Assembly: GCA_964476595.1 (NCBI GenBank) | Contig: CAYZCL010000175.1 | Span: 1 to 64,000, forward strand | DNA: 64,000 nucleotides | Direction of reading: 5' to 3' | Source: JALSRD01 sp964476595 | GTDB lineage: Bacteria; Desulfobacterota; Desulfobacteria; Desulfobacterales; JALSRD01 | Position numbers and translations under genes: made by a program | In this document: one piece after another, positions 49,149-58,600 of the stretch | Numbering within the stretch: the first letter of the stretch is position 1 | How the letters are laid out: each line of letters begins with the position of its first letter | The notes under the pieces: generated by a model | Database searches by the model: none | Told to the model about the DNA's origin: nothing | What the model saw: only the letters and a program-made list of their open reading frames with translations

Positions 49149-52100
49149 GCGCCGTCGGTCCGGCGCAGGCGCGAGGCGAACTGTTGCACCCGGAGCAATC
49201 CGCCTCCGGCGCCGCAGTCCCTGAATAACCGTTCCGCGCGCCGCGTGAAGTCCAGCGCCTGCGCCCCTTTCCCCCTGCTTTGGAAAATCTGACCCAGCAG
49301 GGCGTAGTCCCAGGCCAGCAGAAAGAGCGTCCCGCCGGACTCGTCCAGCGCGACAGCCTGGCGCGCCCAGCGCTCGGCTTCGTCCAGCCGTGACGACCCG
49401 CCGTGCATCAGGATCTCGGCGATGTGCCGGCTGGCCCACCCCCTGGCCGCCTGCACGCGAATGTTCCGATACCACTCGTAAAAGCTGGAATGGCTCTCAG
49501 CCTGCCCGCCGCCCAGTACCCGGGCACGGGCCTGCGCGATGCGCAGCTGGCTGGACCAGGACGGCAGCAGGCGGGTGCTCTCCAGGGCCACGATGGCTTT
49601 TTCGTAAAACCGCACCGCGGCGTCGAATTTCTCCTCTTCGGCGTACATGTGCGCCAGGAAACCGGCCGCCCAAGCCTCCCAGGCGGTCATGTGGTTCTGC
49701 CGACTGAACTCCAGTCCCCGGAGCAGGTGGGTCTCGGCGGTGGCGTAGTCCCCGGCGAAGAAGCTGGCCGTGCCATAGCTGGAACAGGCCATGCCCTTAA
49801 CGTAGCTGTCGCCGCACTCGCCGGCGATGTCCATGGCCTGCCGGCTGGTGTGCAGGGCGCGCGCCAACTTTCCCTGGAACAGGTGCCGGAAGGCGCTCTC
49901 GGTGCCCTTGGTAAAGGCCTGCCCGATGCGGTTGCCGCCCGCCTCGGCCAATTTCAGACAGCGCTGGAAGCACTGTTCGGCGCGGTCAAACTGCGCATTC
50001 CAGGAGTAATGGCAGCCGAGGTAGTAGCTGGTCAGGAAGACGGAGACGTAGTTGCCCACCTCTTTTCCGATCTGCAGTGCCCGGTGGAGGTAGTCGGTGG
50101 TCTCCGGAAAGTCTTCCTTGACCCACAGCGTGTAGAGGCCGATGGCCGTGTAGATAGCCGGCAGGCGGCGGCGGTAGTCCAGCCGGCGGGCCGTTTCCTC
50201 CACCGGCAGGACCGCTTGACGGGCCTCCACCAGCCGTCCCAGGCTGGTAAAATAGCCGGACAGCACGGTGCGTGCATCGATAATCTTTTTCTGGATTTCC
50301 GGGCGCTCCGGCATCTTCTCGTAGCAGTCGATGAGGGCCTGCGCCCACTTGATAGCCTCCTTGAAGAGCCCGGCTTTCTGGGCCTTCTTGCCGGCCATCT
50401 TGGCGTACAGCGCCCCCTTTTCGTAGTTGCGGCCGCGGATAAAGTGGTCGGCGACCACCTCCACCATCTCCTGGATCTGCGGCCCGTGCAACGACTCGAG
50501 CGCCAGCCCGATGCGGTTGTGCAGTTCCCTGCGCTGTCCCTCCAGGATGGACGCCAGCACCACGTCGCGGGTCAGGTTGTGCTTGAAAACGAAAGTGGAC
50601 TGCGGGTAGATGCCGCGCTCATAGAGCAGCTCGGCCTCCTTGAGAGTCGTCAGGCGTGTCAGCAGGTCCTTTTCACCGCAATCCATGAGCGCCGCGATCA
50701 GCCGGTAGCTGAATTCACGCCCGATGACAGCGCCGGCCTGCAGGATCTCGCGGGCGCCCTCGGCCAGGCCGTCCACGCGGGCCATGATGACATCGTAGAT
50801 GGTGGCCGGGATGGTGAGCCGGTCGACGCTGCGGTAAAGATTCCAGCAACCTCCGCGCCGGTCGATGATCTTCAGGTCCACCAGCGATTTGATGAACTCT
50901 TCGATGAAAAAGGGCACCCCTTCGGTCTTTTCCAGGATCAGCTGTTCCAGTTCTTCCCCGATCCGTTCGCCGCCCAGGAGGGAAGAAGCCATCTGCAGGC
51001 TCTCGCGGTTGCACAGCCGGTTGAGGATCACCTGGTTATGATAGGTTCTGGCTCCCCAAGTGTGGATGAACTGGGGGCGGTAGGTGAAAATCAGCAGCAC
51101 CGGCGACAGGGAAATGGCCTGCAGCAGTTCTTTAAGAATGTCCTCTGAATAGCGGTCGGCCCAGTGCAGGTCCTCGATGGCGACCACCGTAACCCCCTTG
51201 TCGGCCTGGTTCAGCGCCGTGCGCTTGAGGGTTTCAATGATGCGGTCGCGTCGGTCGTCGGGACGCAGGACTCCACGCACACTGCCGTTGGCGGCGATGC
51301 CGAAGAGCTCCAGCAGCACCGGCAGGTTGGCCTCCTCGTCGCTGCCCAGCCGCCGGAGGCCCTGGCGCACGCGGCGGATGTTCTGCTTGGGCGGGTCTTC
51401 GCGGTGCACGTCGAAGTACGCCCCCAGCAGGTCGGCCAGGGGAAAATAGGGGAAAGCGGCGCTGTAGGAAAAGCAACGCCCCTCCAGAAAGGCGGCAGCC
51501 TCGTTGGCCACGGCCTTGCGAAACTCGTAGAGCAGCCGGGATTTTCCGACGCCGGCTTCCGAGACGATGGAAAAGGCCTGGCCCCTGCCCCGGCGCGCGC
51601 GTTCGAAACCGTCCAGCAGCAGTTCCAGTTCGCGCTCGCGCCCCACCAGCGGCGTCAGTCCCCGTTCGGCGCCCACGTCGAAACGCGTGCGGTGGGTGCT
51701 GGCGGCGATCACCTGGAACACCCGCACGGGTTGCTGCCGGCGGTGCACCTTTTTCTCCCCCAGCGCCTCGAAACGGAACAGCCCCTCGGTCAGCTTGAAA
51801 GTATCGCCGGACACCAGGGTGGTTCCGGGCTCCGCGAGCCCCTCCACGCGCGAGGCGAGGTTGACCGTGTCCCCTACGGCCTTGAACTCCAACCGCAAGT
51901 CGTTGCCCAGCACCCCCACCACCACCGGACCGGTGTGAATGCCGATGCGCATCTTGAGCGGCAGGGTGTTCCATTCGGGACGGTTTCCCAGGCGAGCGAT
52001 CTCCTGGTGGATGGTCAGCGAGGCCCGAATGGCCCGCTGCGGGGCGTCCTCCAGCGAAATGGGGGCGCCGAACAGCGCCATGACTCCGTCGCCGGTCATC

Positions 52101-52522
52101 TCGTTGATGGTGCCGCCGTACTGGCTGATTTTTTCGATCAGCACCTCATAGACGCGCTCCATGAGGCGGTAGGCCTCCTCGGCGCCGAGCTTTTCGGCGA
52201 TGGCCGTGTACCCTGCCAGGTCGCAGAACATGACGGTCACCGTGCGCCGTTCCCCCTCGATCTTTCCCCGCTGGGCCAAAATGCGGTCCACCAGCCCGGT
52301 GGGCAGCTGCTGCCGGATCCGCTTGAGGCGGTTTTCCATAGGAACGGTCTCCGAACGGGGGGGCGGGGCGCCGTCCAGCCGCTGGCCGCACTGCCCGCAG
52401 AACTTGTCGCCGGGCTGATTTTCGGCACCACAGCGGCTGCAGCGGGACGCCAGCGGCGTGCCGCATTCGCGGCAGAATCTGCGCTCGGGCAGGTTGTCGG
52501 CGCTGCATTGCGGGCAGATCAT
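49139..52522 (-). CDS. Zinc-ribbon / class III nucleotide cyclase / ATPase / TPR signalling protein
   Basis: An 1127-residue multidomain protein. Residues 1-50 hold two zinc ribbons (CPQC...CREC, CSRC...CGQC). Residues about 92-270 are a class III adenylate/guanylate cyclase domain with metal-binding D101 (FCDLAGYT) and D145 (TGDGVMALFGAP). Residues from about 290 are an AAA/NACHT-like ATPase (LVGRERELELLLDGF; Walker A SEAGVGKSRL at 321-330; IEDLHWADRYS). The C-terminal half is TPR-like helices (about 680-1110). Such proteins are widespread in deltaproteobacteria and mycobacteria, mostly of unknown signal. The ATG at 52522 is preceded by GAGAAAAG. It converges on feoB with a 10-base overlap. 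Confidence 0.88.
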   Translation of the reverse strand: MICPQCSADNLPERRFCRECGTPLASRCSRCGAENQPGDKFCGQCGQRLDGAPPPRSETVPMENRLKRIRQQLPTGLVDRILAQRGKIEGERRTVTVMFCDLAGYTAIAEKLGAEEAYRLMERVYEVLIEKISQYGGTINEMTGDGVMALFGAPISLEDAPQRAIRASLTIHQEIARLGNRPEWNTLPLKMRIGIHTGPVVVGVLGNDLRLEFKAVGDTVNLASRVEGLAEPGTTLVSGDTFKLTEGLFRFEALGEKKVHRRQQPVRVFQVIAASTHRTRFDVGAERGLTPLVGRERELELLLDGFERARRGRGQAFSIVSEAGVGKSRLLYEFRKAVANEAAAFLEGRCFSYSAAFPYFPLADLLGAYFDVHREDPPKQNIRRVRQGLRRLGSDEEANLPVLLELFGIAANGSVRGVLRPDDRRDRIIETLKRTALNQADKGVTVVAIEDLHWADRYSEDILKELLQAISLSPVLLIFTYRPQFIHTWGARTYHNQVILNRLCNRESLQMASSLLGGERIGEELEQLILEKTEGVPFFIEEFIKSLVDLKIIDRRGGCWNLYRSVDRLTIPATIYDVIMARVDGLAEGAREILQAGAVIGREFSYRLIAALMDCGEKDLLTRLTTLKEAELLYERGIYPQSTFVFKHNLTRDVVLASILEGQRRELHNRIGLALESLHGPQIQEMVEVVADHFIRGRNYEKGALYAKMAGKKAQKAGLFKEAIKWAQALIDCYEKMPERPEIQKKIIDARTVLSGYFTSLGRLVEARQAVLPVEETARRLDYRRRLPAIYTAIGLYTLWVKEDFPETTDYLHRALQIGKEVGNYVSVFLTSYYLGCHYSWNAQFDRAEQCFQRCLKLAEAGGNRIGQAFTKGTESAFRHLFQGKLARALHTSRQAMDIAGECGDSYVKGMACSSYGTASFFAGDYATAETHLLRGLEFSRQNHMTAWEAWAAGFLAHMYAEEEKFDAAVRFYEKAIVALESTRLLPSWSSQLRIAQARARVLGGGQAESHSSFYEWYRNIRVQAARGWASRHIAEILMHGGSSRLDEAERWARQAVALDESGGTLFLLAWDYALLGQIFQSRGKGAQALDFTRRAERLFRDCGAGGGLLRVQQFASRLRRTDGAQA

Positions 52523-52743
52523 GGCTTTTCTCGCCTGACGTCGGGTAAGGCAATGTTTTGTCTGGGGGAATCTTGACAGGCCGGATGCGTCAAGATGCTG
52601 CCGTATTAAACATCAGCACGGTGGGATTGTCAACTGCATTGCTCTTCCCGCCGGGGCAACCGCAGGGTCACGATTCGCCTGCGGCGGCGCTTCGCAACGC
52701 TTGATCCGTGGTCCTTCTTTCTGCTACTAAATATCCGACCGGC

Positions 52744-53688
52744 ATGAAGACGAAACCACCTCCCACGGACGAACGCCGCATTCACAGCCGCACGCCTTCC
52801 CTCGACGCGCTGGCGGACGAGTATCTGAACTACCTGCTGGTGGAAAAGGGACTGTCGCAGAACACATTGGCCTCCTACAGCCGCGACCTGATGCGCTATC
52901 TGGATTTTCTTCGCGCCCGGGGAACGGAGACGGTTTCCGAGCGGGACACTTCCCTGATTCTCAAATACCTCATCGACCTGCGCAGGGCCGGGTTGGGAAG
53001 CCGGTCGCGCGCACGCCACCTGGTGACGCTGCGCGGTTTCTACCGCTACCTCGCCAAGGAAGGCATTCTGCCCAAAGACCCGGCCCGGCTCATCGATCTT
53101 CCCAAGAGCGGCCTGAAGCTTCCCGATGTGCTCTCCAGCGAGGAGATCGCCCGCCTGCTGGCCTCCGTCGGATCCGAACGTCCTGCGCAACGCCGCAACA
53201 TGGCCATGCTGGAACTGCTTTACGCCGCCGGGCTGCGGGTGTCGGAACTGGTGAACCTCAGGGTCACGGACGTCAATCTGGAGGCCGGGTTCGTGCGCGT
53301 CATGGGAAAGGGCGGCAAGGAACGCATCGTGCCCTTTGGTCAATCGGCGCGCCGCTGTCTTGCCGAATACCTCTCCGAGGCCCGCCCTTGCCTGTTGAAG
53401 ACCCACACCTCCGACGTCCTCTTCGTGGCCCGCGCCGGACGCCCCATGACGCGCCAGGGATTCTGGAAGATGCTCAAAACCTGCGCGCGCCGGGCAGGCC
53501 TTTCCAAGAAGGTGACCCCCCACAGCCTGCGCCACTCTTTCGCCAGCCACCTGCTCGAAGGCGGCGCGGACCTGCGCGCGGTTCAGATCATGCTGGGTCA
53601 TGCTGACATCTCCACCACCCAGATCTACACCCACGTGGCCCGTGAGCACCTCAAACGGTTGCACCGGAAATTCCATCCCCGGGGGTGA
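52744..53688 (+). CDS. xerD: Tyrosine recombinase XerC/XerD type
   Basis: A 314-residue site-specific recombinase. The N-terminal SAM-like core-binding domain (LADEYLNYLLVEKGLSQNTLASYSRDLMRYLDFL) and the catalytic domain with R165 (AAGLRVSELVNL), K189 (GKGGKERIVPFG), H260-R263 (HSLRHSFASHLLEGGADLRAVQIMLGHADISTTQIYTHV), H286 and Y295 are complete. Length and motifs fit XerC/XerD, which resolve chromosome dimers at dif, rather than a phage integrase. The ATG at 52744 was chosen as the family-like start; a GTG at 52708 would add 12 residues. No attachment site or cargo is visible. Confidence 0.88.
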   Translation: MKTKPPPTDERRIHSRTPSLDALADEYLNYLLVEKGLSQNTLASYSRDLMRYLDFLRARGTETVSERDTSLILKYLIDLRRAGLGSRSRARHLVTLRGFYRYLAKEGILPKDPARLIDLPKSGLKLPDVLSSEEIARLLASVGSERPAQRRNMAMLELLYAAGLRVSELVNLRVTDVNLEAGFVRVMGKGGKERIVPFGQSARRCLAEYLSEARPCLLKTHTSDVLFVARAGRPMTRQGFWKMLKTCARRAGLSKKVTPHSLRHSFASHLLEGGADLRAVQIMLGHADISTTQIYTHVAREHLKRLHRKFHPRG

Positions 53689-53727
53689 TATGACGCAACC
53701 CTACACTGCGTCATGAAAAATCATATC
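53687..53727. repeat. Nested inverted repeats after xerD
   Basis: TGACGCA (53691-53697) pairs with TGCGTCA (53707-53713), and GATATGA (53687-53693) pairs with TCATATC (53721-53727). The two 7-bp repeats share TGA, so alternative hairpins are possible. There is no T-run. The rest of 53728-53916 shows nothing I can support; the promoter at 53917 and a ~200-base leader to 54143 follow. Confidence 0.5.
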
Positions 53728-53916
53728 CCTGATAAGCTTTGTATTTACAATCTGTTGCCAATTCGCCCCTCCTGTTCCGCTTCCCCTCCGCTTGCCGCCG
53801 TACCCGGCGGGGGACGGTTCCGTTGGCTTCCGGGGCCGTCTCTTTTTCGATTGCCGCCCCCCGATGCCCCCTCCGCGCTGCGAAAGTCTCTGATATCCAA
53901 AAAATAAGCTTGTTTC

Positions 53917-53945
53917 TTGACACGCTTTTTCAGCTTGAATATATT
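53917..53945 (+). promoter_or_regulatory. Promoter of the pfaD-PKS operon
   Basis: TTGACA (53917-53922), a 17-base spacer, TATATT (53940-53945): the best sigma-70 match in this part of the window, in an AT-rich patch, about 190 bases before the chosen pfaD start. Confidence 0.72.
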
Positions 53946-54143
53946 GGCAGTTTACAGTTACGAAAAACCGGACACTACGGTGGGTCGATCGGCGCCGCAA
54001 ACCGCACCCCGACGGCCGCACCGAGAGGGAACTGCTGCTTGTCATATTCGTCTCAATCGCAACAATCTTCTTGTGAAACAATGTGTTGGATCGGTGGAGG
54101 ACGTGAACCGAAGGTCGGTCCGAGGGCCTTCCGGGACGCACTC

Positions 54144-55691
54144 ATGTCGCTGAACCGCCCTTTTAGCGCAGTGCGTCATAAAGGAGAGCCGGCCGTGGCC
54201 GCCGGCGGACACGTGCTGCCGGAGAGCGCCGCCGGTGAAAACGGCGCGCTGCCGGTGTCGGCCTGGGTGCCGGCCCTGCCGCTGGAGAACCTGGGGTCCC
54301 CCGACGCCCGCCGTCTGCTGGGCCTGCGTTACGCCTATGTCGTGGGAGCCATGGCCAACGGCATCACCTCGGTGGAAATGGTGACCGCCATGGGAAACGC
54401 CGGCATGCTGGGCATTTTCGGCGCCGGCGGCCTGCCGTTGGAACGCATCGAAGAGGCCGTCGTCCAAATGGAACGGTCGGGGCCCATCCCCTGGGGCATC
54501 AACTTGATCCACAGTCCCGCCAACCCGGAACTGGAAAAGGCCACCGTGGACCTCTTTCTGCGGCGCCGGGTTCCGCTGGTCAGCGCCTCGGCCTTCCTGG
54601 GCCTGACACTGCCGTTGGTCTACCTGCGGGTGAAGGGGTTCCGCCGTGATGCCGACGGCAATCCCCTGCCCGGCCGGCCGCTGATCGCCAAGGTCTCCCG
54701 TGTCGAGGTGGCGCGCAGGTTCCTGTCGCCCCCTCCCGAAAAACTGCTGCGGGAGCTTCGAAACGCAAATCTCATCACCGAGGACGAAGCGCAGCTGGCC
54801 GCCGCCATGCCCATGGCCGACTGCATCACGGCCGAAGCCGACTCCGGCGGCCACACCGACAACCGGCCGGCGCTGACCCTGCTGCCCACCATGGTGGCCC
54901 TGCGCGACGAGCTGCAGCACGAATTCGGCTATCGCCGGCGGGTAGAAGTGGGCCTGGCCGGCGGGATCGCCACCCCCGAGTCGACGGCCGCCGCCTTTGC
55001 CATGGGCGCCGCCTACGTGCTGGCGGGCAGCATCCACCAGTCCTGCCGTGAGGCCGGCACATCCGCCGCCGTGCGCCGCATGTTGGCCGAAACCCGCCAG
55101 GCGGACATCGCCATGTGCCCCTCGGCCGACATGTTCGAGATGGGCGTAAAGGTGCAGGTCCTCAAGCGCGGCACCATGTTCCCGCTGCGTGCCGCCCGCC
55201 TGTACGAACTCTACAGTGCCTACGAGTGCTGGGAAGACATCCCGGCCGACCAGCGGGCCACGGTGGAAAAAGAGATCCTGCGCAGCGATTTCGACGCGGC
55301 CTGGCGGGAAACCCGCGCCTTTTTCGAAACCCGCGAACCGGCCCAGATCGCCAAAGCCGAAGCGCAGCCGCGGCACAAAATGGCCCTGGTGTTCCGCTCC
55401 TACCTGGGCCGCGCCTCGGGCTGGGCCGTAAGCGGCGACGCGGACCGCCGCATCGACTACCAAATCTGGTGCGGGCCGGCCATGGGCGCCTTCAACCAGT
55501 GGGTCCTCGGCAGTTTCCTGCAGGGACCCGAGCGGCGCGACTCGGTGACGGTGGCCATGAACCTGCTGTTCGGCGCCGCCGTGCGCATGCGTGCCGGCTG
55601 GCTGCAACTGCAGGGCGTCGCCCTCCCGCCGGGCAACGACGCCTTTCGCCCGTTACAACTGGAAGAAATCCGGTCCCGTATCGAAACATGA
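54144..55691 (+). CDS. pfaD: PfaD-type trans-acting enoyl reductase (FMN-dependent)
   Basis: A 515-residue protein of the PfaD family of nitronate monooxygenase-like TIM barrels, which reduce enoyl intermediates in trans for PUFA-type synthases. LRYAYVVGAMANGITSVEMVTAMGNAGMLGIFGAGGLPLERIEEAV, PWGINLIHSPANPELEKATVDLFLRRRVPLVSASAFLGLTLPLVYLRVKG, ITAEADSGGHTDNRP, GLAGGIATPESTAAAFAMGAAYVLAGSIHQ and the C-terminal YQIWCGPAMGAFNQWVLGSFLQGPERR are characteristic. No clear ribosome-binding site decides the start; ATG 54144 is chosen, ATG 54081 is the alternative. The stop overlaps the ATG of the synthase (ATGA). Confidence 0.9.
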   Translation: MSLNRPFSAVRHKGEPAVAAGGHVLPESAAGENGALPVSAWVPALPLENLGSPDARRLLGLRYAYVVGAMANGITSVEMVTAMGNAGMLGIFGAGGLPLERIEEAVVQMERSGPIPWGINLIHSPANPELEKATVDLFLRRRVPLVSASAFLGLTLPLVYLRVKGFRRDADGNPLPGRPLIAKVSRVEVARRFLSPPPEKLLRELRNANLITEDEAQLAAAMPMADCITAEADSGGHTDNRPALTLLPTMVALRDELQHEFGYRRRVEVGLAGGIATPESTAAAFAMGAAYVLAGSIHQSCREAGTSAAVRRMLAETRQADIAMCPSADMFEMGVKVQVLKRGTMFPLRAARLYELYSAYECWEDIPADQRATVEKEILRSDFDAAWRETRAFFETREPAQIAKAEAQPRHKMALVFRSYLGRASGWAVSGDADRRIDYQIWCGPAMGAFNQWVLGSFLQGPERRDSVTVAMNLLFGAAVRMRAGWLQLQGVALPPGNDAFRPLQLEEIRSRIET

Positions 55692-58600
55692 CCACATCAT
55701 CGACATCAGAGGAACGTGCCTTGAAACCCGCCTCCGAAACACCCGAACCGCAGCAGGAAGCCGTTGCCGTCATCGGCATGAGCTGCCTGTTCCCCCGCTC
55801 GCCGGGGCTGGAAGCCTACTGGCGCCTGCTGTACCACGGCCTGGACGGCATCGGCGATGTACCCGAGAGCCACTGGTCCATCGAAGACTATTTCAGCGAG
55901 GACCCTTCCGCAAAAGACCGCGTCTACGTCAAGCGCGGCGGGTTCCTCTCGCCCGTGGATTTCGATCCCATGGCGTTCGGAATTCCGCCCAACCTTCTGG
56001 AGGCCACCGACACCTCCCAGCTTCTGGGGCTGGTGGTGGCCCGTGACTGCCTGCAGGACGCCGGCTACCCGGCGGAGCGGGAAGATTTCGACCGCGACCG
56101 CGTCAGCGTGATCCTGGGCGTCACCGGCACCCAGGAACTGGTCATCCCGCTGGGCGCGCGCCTGGGCCATCCCCACTGGCGCCGGGCCCTGGCCTCCGCC
56201 GGCATCGAGGGGGACAAGGCCCGCGAGATCATGGACCGCATCGCCGACAGCTACGTCTCCTGGCAGGAGGGCTCCTTCCCGGGCCTTCTGGGCAACGTGG
56301 TTGCCGGCCGCATCTGCAACCGACTGGACCTGGGCGGCACCAACTGCGTCGTGGACGCCGCCTGCGCCAGCTCCATGAGCGCCCTGCACCTGGCGCTGCT
56401 GGAGTTGCTCAGCGGGCGCAGCGACATGGTGGTCACCGGCGGGGTGGACACCCTCAACGACATCTTCATGCACATGTGTTTCGCCAGCACCCAGATCCTG
56501 TCCCCCACCGGCGACGTGCGCCCCTTTTCCCGCAAGGCCGACGGCACGCTGCTGGGCGAGGGCATCGGCATGCTGGCACTCAAGCGCCTGTCCGACGCCG
56601 AAAAGGACGGCGACCGCATCTACGCCGTCATCCGCGGACTGGGCACCTCCAGCGACGGCCGCAGCCAGAGCATCTACGCGCCCCGCGCCGCCGGACAGGC
56701 CAAGGCCCTGCGTCAGGCCTACCGCTCGGCCGGCGTGACGCCCGACACGGTGACGCTCGTCGAGGCCCACGGCACCGGCACCCGCGTGGGCGACCGCACC
56801 GAGGTCGAGGCCCTGCGCGAAGTCTTCGGCGGAGGGGACCGCGAACGCCCCTTCTGCGCCCTGGGTTCGGTAAAATCCATGATCGGCCACACCAAGGCCG
56901 CCGCCGGCTCGGCCGGCCTCATCAAGGCCGTCCTGGCCCTGCACCACAAGGTGCTGCCGGCCACCATCAAGGCCGAAGACCCCGACCCCGGACTGCATCT
57001 CGAAGACAGCCCCTTCTACCTCAACCACCGCTCGCGGCCCTGGTTCGGCCACCCGGACCATCCGCGCCGGGCCGGGGTGAGCGCCTTCGGCTTCGGCGGC
57101 AGCAACTTCCACGCCGTGGTGGAAGAGTACCGCCCCGCCAAAACACACACCTCCTGGGACCCTGCGGTGGAAATCGCGGCCCTGTCGGGGGACACGCGCG
57201 AAGCGCTGCACGAGGCGCTGGACGCATGGCGCTCCTTTTTCGAGAACGACCCGTCGGCCGACGAACTGGCCCGCCGGGCGGCGTCCTCCCGGGAAGCGTT
57301 CTCCCGGTCCGACGAACAGCGCCTGCTGGTGGTGCTGGAAGACGCCCTGCAGGACCCGCAGAAAACGGCAGCCCTTTTCGCCCGGGCGGCCGATACCCTG
57401 GAAGAGCGCGCCGACCAGCGCCGCTGGAATTTCGGCAACGTGTTTTTCGGCAGCGGCCCCCGCCCGGGCAGACTGGTGTTCATGTTTCCCGGCCAGGGCA
57501 GCCAGTACGTGGGCATGGGCAGCGACCTGGCCTGCACCTTTCCCGAGGCCCTGTCGCTTTTCGAGGAGGCCAACCGCCGCTGCCGGCTGCCCCGGCGGTT
57601 GAGCGATTACGTCTACCCGCCGCCCGCCACCGACAAGAAGACGCTCCAGCGGCAGGAGGCCGACCTGCGCAGCACCGACATCGCCCAGCCGGCCATCGGG
57701 GCCGTGAGCCTCATGATGGACCGGGTGCTGGCGGCATTCGGGGTCCGTCCCGAGATCACCTGCGGCCACAGCTACGGCGAGCTGTGCGCCCATTTCGCCG
57801 CCGGCTGGATCGACCTGGAGGCCCTGTTTCACCTCTCGGTCATGCGCGGCCGCTACATGGCCGCGGCCGGCAGGAGCGGCGGCGAGGCCGGCGGCATGCT
57901 GGCCGTCAAGGCCCCCCTGGACGATCTCCAGCAGCTGGTGGAGACCAGCGGCCTGGACCTCATCCTAGCCAACCGCAACAGCCCTTCCCAGGGCGTGCTC
58001 TCCGGCACGCTGGAAGCCATCGACCGGGCCGCCGCCCTGTGCAAGCAGCAGGGTTTCCGGGCCATCAAACTGCCCGTGGCGGCCGCCTTTCACAGCCGCC
58101 TGGTGGAGGACGCCCAGCGCCCCTTTGCCCGGGAACTGGAAAAGGTGCGTTTTTCGCCGGGTGAAATCGGCGTGTATTCCAACACCACCGCCGGGCCCTA
58201 CCCCGAGGATGCCGCCGAGGCCCGTGAAATCCTGGCCGGGCAGATTCTGCAGCCGGTCGACTTCGTCAACGAAATCCGTCACATCTTCCAAAGCGGGGCC
58301 GCCACCTTCGTCGAGGTCGGCCCGCGTGTCGTGCTCACCGGCCTGGTGAAAGCCATCCTCAAAGGCGAGGACATCCACTGTTTCGGCGTGGACGCCTCTT
58401 CCGGCAAGAAATCCGGCCTGGCCGACCTGGCCCGCTGCCTGGGGCAGCTGGCCGCCCTGGGCCACGGCGTCAACCTCAACCGCTGGGGGGGACCTCCGCC
58501 CCCGGCGCCGCGAAAGAAGCCCGTCATGAACATCCCCATTTCCGGAGCCAACTACCGCAAGCCCGCCCCCGGCGCCTCCGGCACCGGCAGCCGGGACGCC

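Noticed and set aside
46893..49475. 860-codon open frame on the minus strand opposite feoB
   Set aside because: The plus strand encodes an unmistakable FeoB; the minus-strand product is low-complexity (His/Gln/Gly/Arg-rich) as expected from a GC-rich codon-position shadow, and has no domain or ribosome-binding site.
52744..53688. Tyrosine recombinase as the mark of an integrated element
   Set aside because: Length and motifs fit housekeeping XerC/XerD; no tRNA, direct-repeat attachment sites, phage or plasmid genes lie nearby.
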